Below, one piece after another: positions 5,227 to 7,932 of a DNA stretch of 7,932 bases (position 1 is its first letter; each line of letters starts with the position of its first letter). A program made the translations under genes and the position numbers. The stretch comes from Rhodothermota bacterium (GTDB lineage: Bacteria > Hydrogenedentota > Hydrogenedentia > Hydrogenedentales > GCA-2746185). Location: positions 1 to 7,932 of the forward strand of contig VFKU01000296.1 of assembly GCA_009885415.1 (NCBI GenBank), written 5' to 3'. The notes beneath the pieces were generated by a model. It did no database searches. It saw nothing but the letters and a program-made list of their open reading frames with translations, and was not told the origin of the DNA.

Positions 5227-7470
5227 ATGTTCCCGCGAATTGTTTCCCTGCTCGTCATCGCCGTGTCAATCTGGCCGATTCCGGCCCGTGCACTCGACCT
5301 CGATCCGATCCCGCCCGATCGCCCCTGGCTGATCTTCCGCGCGCCCGATCCCGGCGCCGGTGACGCACTGGCGTACGCCGACCAACTCAAACAAGTGTGG
5401 ACTGCGTTGCCCGAAGCGCTCCGTCCTCTCGCCGCGCTCGAAATCCCCGGACCGCGCACCGGCGCGCCCGGCTGGAGCGATCGCTTTCTCGACGTCGTGA
5501 ACGAACTCCAGTTCGGCGAGGTGCCCGCAGTCGTTACGATTACACACTCTCCGGCGACCGCCGCGCCGCTCGACGAACTCCAAAAATTGTTCGACCAATT
5601 CGCCATCGTCCGCGCCGTGCGCGTCAGCGGACTGAATTTCGACGAGTACCCCGCCTTCGCGCCCGGCGCTCCGATGGGCGTGCCGGCCCAGGCGGCCTGG
5701 CTCGCTTCGGTCATCGATCTTGCCGCGCAATACGGACGCCGCGTCATCCTCGAACTCGACGGCCTCGAATGGCTCCGCCTCATGGCCAACACGCGCAACC
5801 AGCGCGTCTACGACGCGATGCGCGCGCATCCCGCCGTCGTCATCCCCATGAACAGCCAGCGCGGCCCGCACAACGTCGCGGCCACCAGCGCCATCCTCGG
5901 CCTCTGGCTCGAAGGCGCCGCCGCGCAGTGGGGACTCGCCTCCGATTCGGCCTGGTACGCCGACTCCGGCTTCATCGAGCCGGGCAAGTTCGGCCCCAAG
6001 CCGGACGCCGCCATGCCCTCCGCGCTCTACCGCGCCATGCTGCTGAACGGCGCGATGACCGGCGCCTCGGTCTATCGCTTCGCGCGCGCCGACGACCTCT
6101 GGGCCGGCCCTCAAAAGCAATACTGGACCGACGCGATCGAGCCCGCCCTGCGCGATCTGATCGACAAAGGATACATCGCGCGCAAGGACCTCGTGAAGGA
6201 CAAGGCCCGCGTCGCCTACCGCCTCAACGCCGCAACCTCGCCCACCGAATTCGAGGCGAACCTCGCCGACCTCGATCCGATCTTTCACGAAGGCCGAATG
6301 CTCCAAGGCGCGTACGGCCTCGAACTCCCCGGGCAAGTCCCCGAACTAATTCTGAACACCGGCCACTTCTATTGGGTGCCCGTGCTCAGTCCCTATGCGA
6401 CCGATGAAGCGATGGCCTCCTTCAAGGAAGTCGTGCTGCCCGGCGCGCTGCTCAACGCCGCCGCCTGGCGCGAACGTCTCGAAGGTCAATACAAACCCGA
6501 CGGCGAAGGCCGCGCCTTCATCTCCCGCATCGGCCGCGCGATTTTCGTCATGCACACGCGCGAAAATTTTTACGAAGAACAACCCTACGCGCTTGCGGCC
6601 GTGCCCGCCGCCGTGCGCGGCGTCACCGCGCGCCGCGGCCCGCAAGGCACCGAACTGAACTGGCCCTTCCGCGAGGGCGACGTTTTCTACCGCGTCTATC
6701 GCCGCGTGCTGTCCTCGGATCGCTGGGAAGCGGTCTCGGGCGATCTCGACGCGCACACTTATCTCGATGCCGCGCCGCCCGATCCCGCGCAGACCATCGC
6801 CTACGGCGTGACCGCGCTCACCAGCGAGACCGAGCCCCTGCAAGGCACCGTCAACTACGGCGACTACCTCGTCATCAACGCCGTCGAAAGCCGCATCGTC
6901 GAACAGGCCGTCTTCGATCCCAACACGAACGCAACCACCAGCGTGCCGCCGCCCCCGCCCACCGAATCGCGGCCCGCGGCGCAGACCTGGTGGCCCGAGA
7001 TCGACGACCTTACCGGAGACCAGCTCGCCGCCGCGCAGGCCGTCGTCGCCCAGATCGAATCGCTCGACGCCGCATTTCGCCGGGGCGACGCCGCCGCAGC
7101 CTCCGCCGTCTATGCCCCCACCTACGCCGACGCCAACGGCTGGGGCGCCGACTACGTCCGCGCCGCCTACGGCCTCTACTTCAAACTCTTCCGCCCGGGT
7201 CCCGTCCACCGCCAGATCCGCGCGTGGGACTTCGCCGCACTCACCACCGAAGGCCGCGTCTCTGTGCGCGTGTATTTCCGCATGACCGGCCAACGCCGTG
7301 CACTCGACGAGTCCGGATCCGCCGCCGCCGAACTCGCCCTCCCGCCCTCACCCTCCGGAGAAGTCGACTTCACCTTCACCAAATCCGGCGAGCAATGGCT
7401 CCTCACCCGCACCGAACCCCCACTGCCGCACCTCGAAGACTTCTTTCCCGGCGCAGCAACCACAAACTGA
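5227..7470 (+). CDS. Secreted GH98-like glycosidase with FN3-like and NTF2/SnoaL-like C-terminal domains
   Basis: 747 residues from ATG 5227, with AAGGA (5212-5216) ten bases and CGGA six bases upstream. The signal peptide is residues 1-22 (MFPRIVSLLV..., ending ARA). The region from about 25 to 450 matches by eye the layout of GH98 endo-beta-galactosidases: a DRPWLIF opening, the central LNFDEYPAF (136-144) where Glu140 falls at the family's acid position, AAQYGRRVILELDGLEW (Asp178, Glu181), LWLEGAAAQWG (Glu229), WYADSGF (Asp246), LYRAMLLNGA, and QGAYGLELPGQVPELILN. GH98 enzymes cleave host or environmental galactose-containing glycans. Residues 459-540 read as a fibronectin-III-like beta domain (LNWPFREGDVFYRVYRR), followed by a five-Pro linker (574-578). 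Residues 596-735 resemble an NTF2/SnoaL-like domain (IESLDAAFRRGDAAAASAVYAPTY). All assignments are from remembered family patterns. Glycan substrate is unknown, and catalytic competence is not established. Confidence 0.65.
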   Translation: MFPRIVSLLVIAVSIWPIPARALDLDPIPPDRPWLIFRAPDPGAGDALAYADQLKQVWTALPEALRPLAALEIPGPRTGAPGWSDRFLDVVNELQFGEVPAVVTITHSPATAAPLDELQKLFDQFAIVRAVRVSGLNFDEYPAFAPGAPMGVPAQAAWLASVIDLAAQYGRRVILELDGLEWLRLMANTRNQRVYDAMRAHPAVVIPMNSQRGPHNVAATSAILGLWLEGAAAQWGLASDSAWYADSGFIEPGKFGPKPDAAMPSALYRAMLLNGAMTGASVYRFARADDLWAGPQKQYWTDAIEPALRDLIDKGYIARKDLVKDKARVAYRLNAATSPTEFEANLADLDPIFHEGRMLQGAYGLELPGQVPELILNTGHFYWVPVLSPYATDEAMASFKEVVLPGALLNAAAWRERLEGQYKPDGEGRAFISRIGRAIFVMHTRENFYEEQPYALAAVPAAVRGVTARRGPQGTELNWPFREGDVFYRVYRRVLSSDRWEAVSGDLDAHTYLDAAPPDPAQTIAYGVTALTSETEPLQGTVNYGDYLVINAVESRIVEQAVFDPNTNATTSVPPPPPTESRPAAQTWWPEIDDLTGDQLAAAQAVVAQIESLDAAFRRGDAAAASAVYAPTYADANGWGADYVRAAYGLYFKLFRPGPVHRQIRAWDFAALTTEGRVSVRVYFRMTGQRRALDESGSAAAELALPPSPSGEVDFTFTKSGEQWLLTRTEPPLPHLEDFFPGAATTN

Positions 7471-7490
7471 TCGATCACAGAGATAAAAGA

Positions 7491-7575
7491 TAGACTCTTT
7501 GGACTGCGGCAGCGATAGCTGCCGCTTTACCAAGCCCAGCAAAGCTGGGCGGCGTCACTCTAAAATCCAAATCTA
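7491..7575 (+). repeat. Double-hairpin interspersed repeat, copy 2
   Basis: The core 7494-7560 matches copy 1 (847-913) at 64 of 67 positions, and both hairpins are intact: 7506-7525 and 7534-7550. The flanks diverge after 7560, yet the ends can still pair through new sequence: TAGA (7491-7494) with TCTA (7572-7575) and TTTGGA (7498-7503) with TCCAAA (7566-7571), leaving a CTC bulge. It starts 20 bases after the GH98-like stop, in the same orientation as copy 1 relative to the gene before it. The region 7471-7645 before the next gene contains nothing else recognisable besides the ribosome binding site. Confidence 0.85.
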
Positions 7576-7636
7576 CGAAGTGCGCCGCCCCAGACCAAGC
7601 CCGAAGCAAAAAGGCGACCAAACTGCCAGCAACACC

Positions 7637-7640
7637 GAGG
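7637..7640 (+). promoter_or_regulatory. Ribosome binding site that decides the start of the small membrane protein
   Basis: GAGG at 7637-7640 lies five bases before ATG 7646. The longer reading from ATG 7499 has no such site and would translate the double-hairpin repeat, so 7646 is preferred. Confidence 0.7.
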
Positions 7641-7645
7641 ATCAA

Positions 7646-7912
7646 ATGACTTCACGCACCGCAAAACTAGGCTGGGCCCTCACGGCCTTCTTCGCCGCCG
7701 CAACTCTCCTCTTCGCCTGGCAATACACGCTCGCTCGTCGCGACGCCATCACCGTCCGCCGAGACTACGAAGCGCTCCACCAACGCGTCGAAGAGCAGGC
7801 CCGCCGCAACGACGAACTCGACGCCACACTCCGCGCACTCTCGCAACAACTCACCGACGCCCAGACCCGCATCGAACTCCTCGGCCAGTCCACCCAGCCG
7901 CTCGACAGGTAG
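7646..7912 (+). CDS. Small single-pass membrane protein with a parallel-type coiled coil
   Basis: 88 residues, MTSRTAKLGW... to TQPLDR, stop TAG 7910-7912. Residues 8-29 form one hydrophobic segment flanked by Arg/Lys on both sides, consistent with a signal anchor. The short N-terminus is more probably cytoplasmic, although Arg31/Arg32 make orientation uncertain. Residues 41-79 give an unbroken heptad: a positions Tyr41, Val48, Asn55, Leu62, Leu69, Ile76 and d positions Leu44, Gln51, Leu58, Leu65, Ala72, Leu79. A buried Asn at an a position is typical of two-stranded coiled coils. The layout (short N-terminus, one membrane span, then coiled coil) recalls FtsB/FtsL/DivIC-type proteins, but the length, sequence and context do not establish that. 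Family not recognised. It follows the GH98-like gene by 175 bp, with a repeat between. Confidence 0.75.
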   Translation: MTSRTAKLGWALTAFFAAATLLFAWQYTLARRDAITVRRDYEALHQRVEEQARRNDELDATLRALSQQLTDAQTRIELLGQSTQPLDR

Positions 7913-7929
7913 GTGGGCTTCAGCCCACC
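7912..7929. repeat. Short palindrome overlapping the stop codon at the window end
   Basis: GGTGGGCT (7912-7919), TC, AGCCCACC (7922-7929) is a perfect inverted repeat; as RNA it would more likely fold as a 7-bp stem with a TTCA loop. Its first G is the last base of the TAG stop. No T-run is visible before the window ends at 7932. It differs from the double-hairpin repeat. Similar GTGGGCTTCAGCCCAC palindromes are, from memory, a common intergenic motif in several GC-rich environmental bacteria; copy number here cannot be judged. Confidence 0.7.
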
Positions 7930-7932
7930 GCC

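Noticed and set aside
1..7932. tRNA, rRNA, CRISPR array, transposase or phage genes
   Set aside because: No cloverleaf, rRNA stretch, regularly spaced direct repeats, or transposase/integrase motifs were seen on either strand.

Overview
The window is GC-rich bacterial DNA with long genes, strong third-position GC bias (which produces many antisense shadow ORFs), two proteins with Sec-type signal peptides, and short palindromic repeats between genes. The repeat style, the large secreted enzymes with extra C-terminal domains, and the 7Fe ferredoxin suggest an environmental bacterium, perhaps of the Planctomycetota/Verrucomicrobiota/Hydrogenedentota kind. That placement is a weak inference, as no rRNA or marker gene is present.

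Layout from left to right. (1) The 3' part of a short-chain dehydrogenase/reductase gene resembling 2,4-dienoyl-CoA reductase, cut by the window edge. (2) A 191-bp intergenic region with a double-hairpin repeat (copy 1), a candidate promoter and a leader with competing inverted repeats. (3) A 1210-residue secreted penicillin-acylase-family (Ntn-hydrolase) protein starting at a GTG. It has Ala where the catalytic Ser is expected, and two related C-terminal domains separated by a Pro/Ala-rich linker. (4) A convergent fdxA-type 7Fe ferredoxin gene on the minus strand with a UUCG-loop terminator. (5) A divergent control region. (6) A 747-residue secreted protein with a GH98-like glycosidase region, a fibronectin-III-like region and an NTF2/SnoaL-like C-terminus. 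(7) A second copy of the double-hairpin repeat. (8) A small gene for a one-pass membrane protein with a regular coiled coil, whose stop codon runs into a different short palindrome at the window end.

No operon or shared pathway is evident. The SDR, acylase, GH98-like and coiled-coil genes are on the plus strand but separated by 175-190 bp regions or by the oppositely oriented fdxA. The acylase-like and GH98-like proteins are both predicted to be exported and might act on extracellular polymers or amides, but nothing ties them together beyond proximity. The points most worth a second look are the paired double-hairpin repeats, whose closing stem appears to be kept by different 3' partner sequences, the substituted nucleophile of the acylase homologue with its duplicated C-terminal module, and the GH98-like/FN3/NTF2 fusion.
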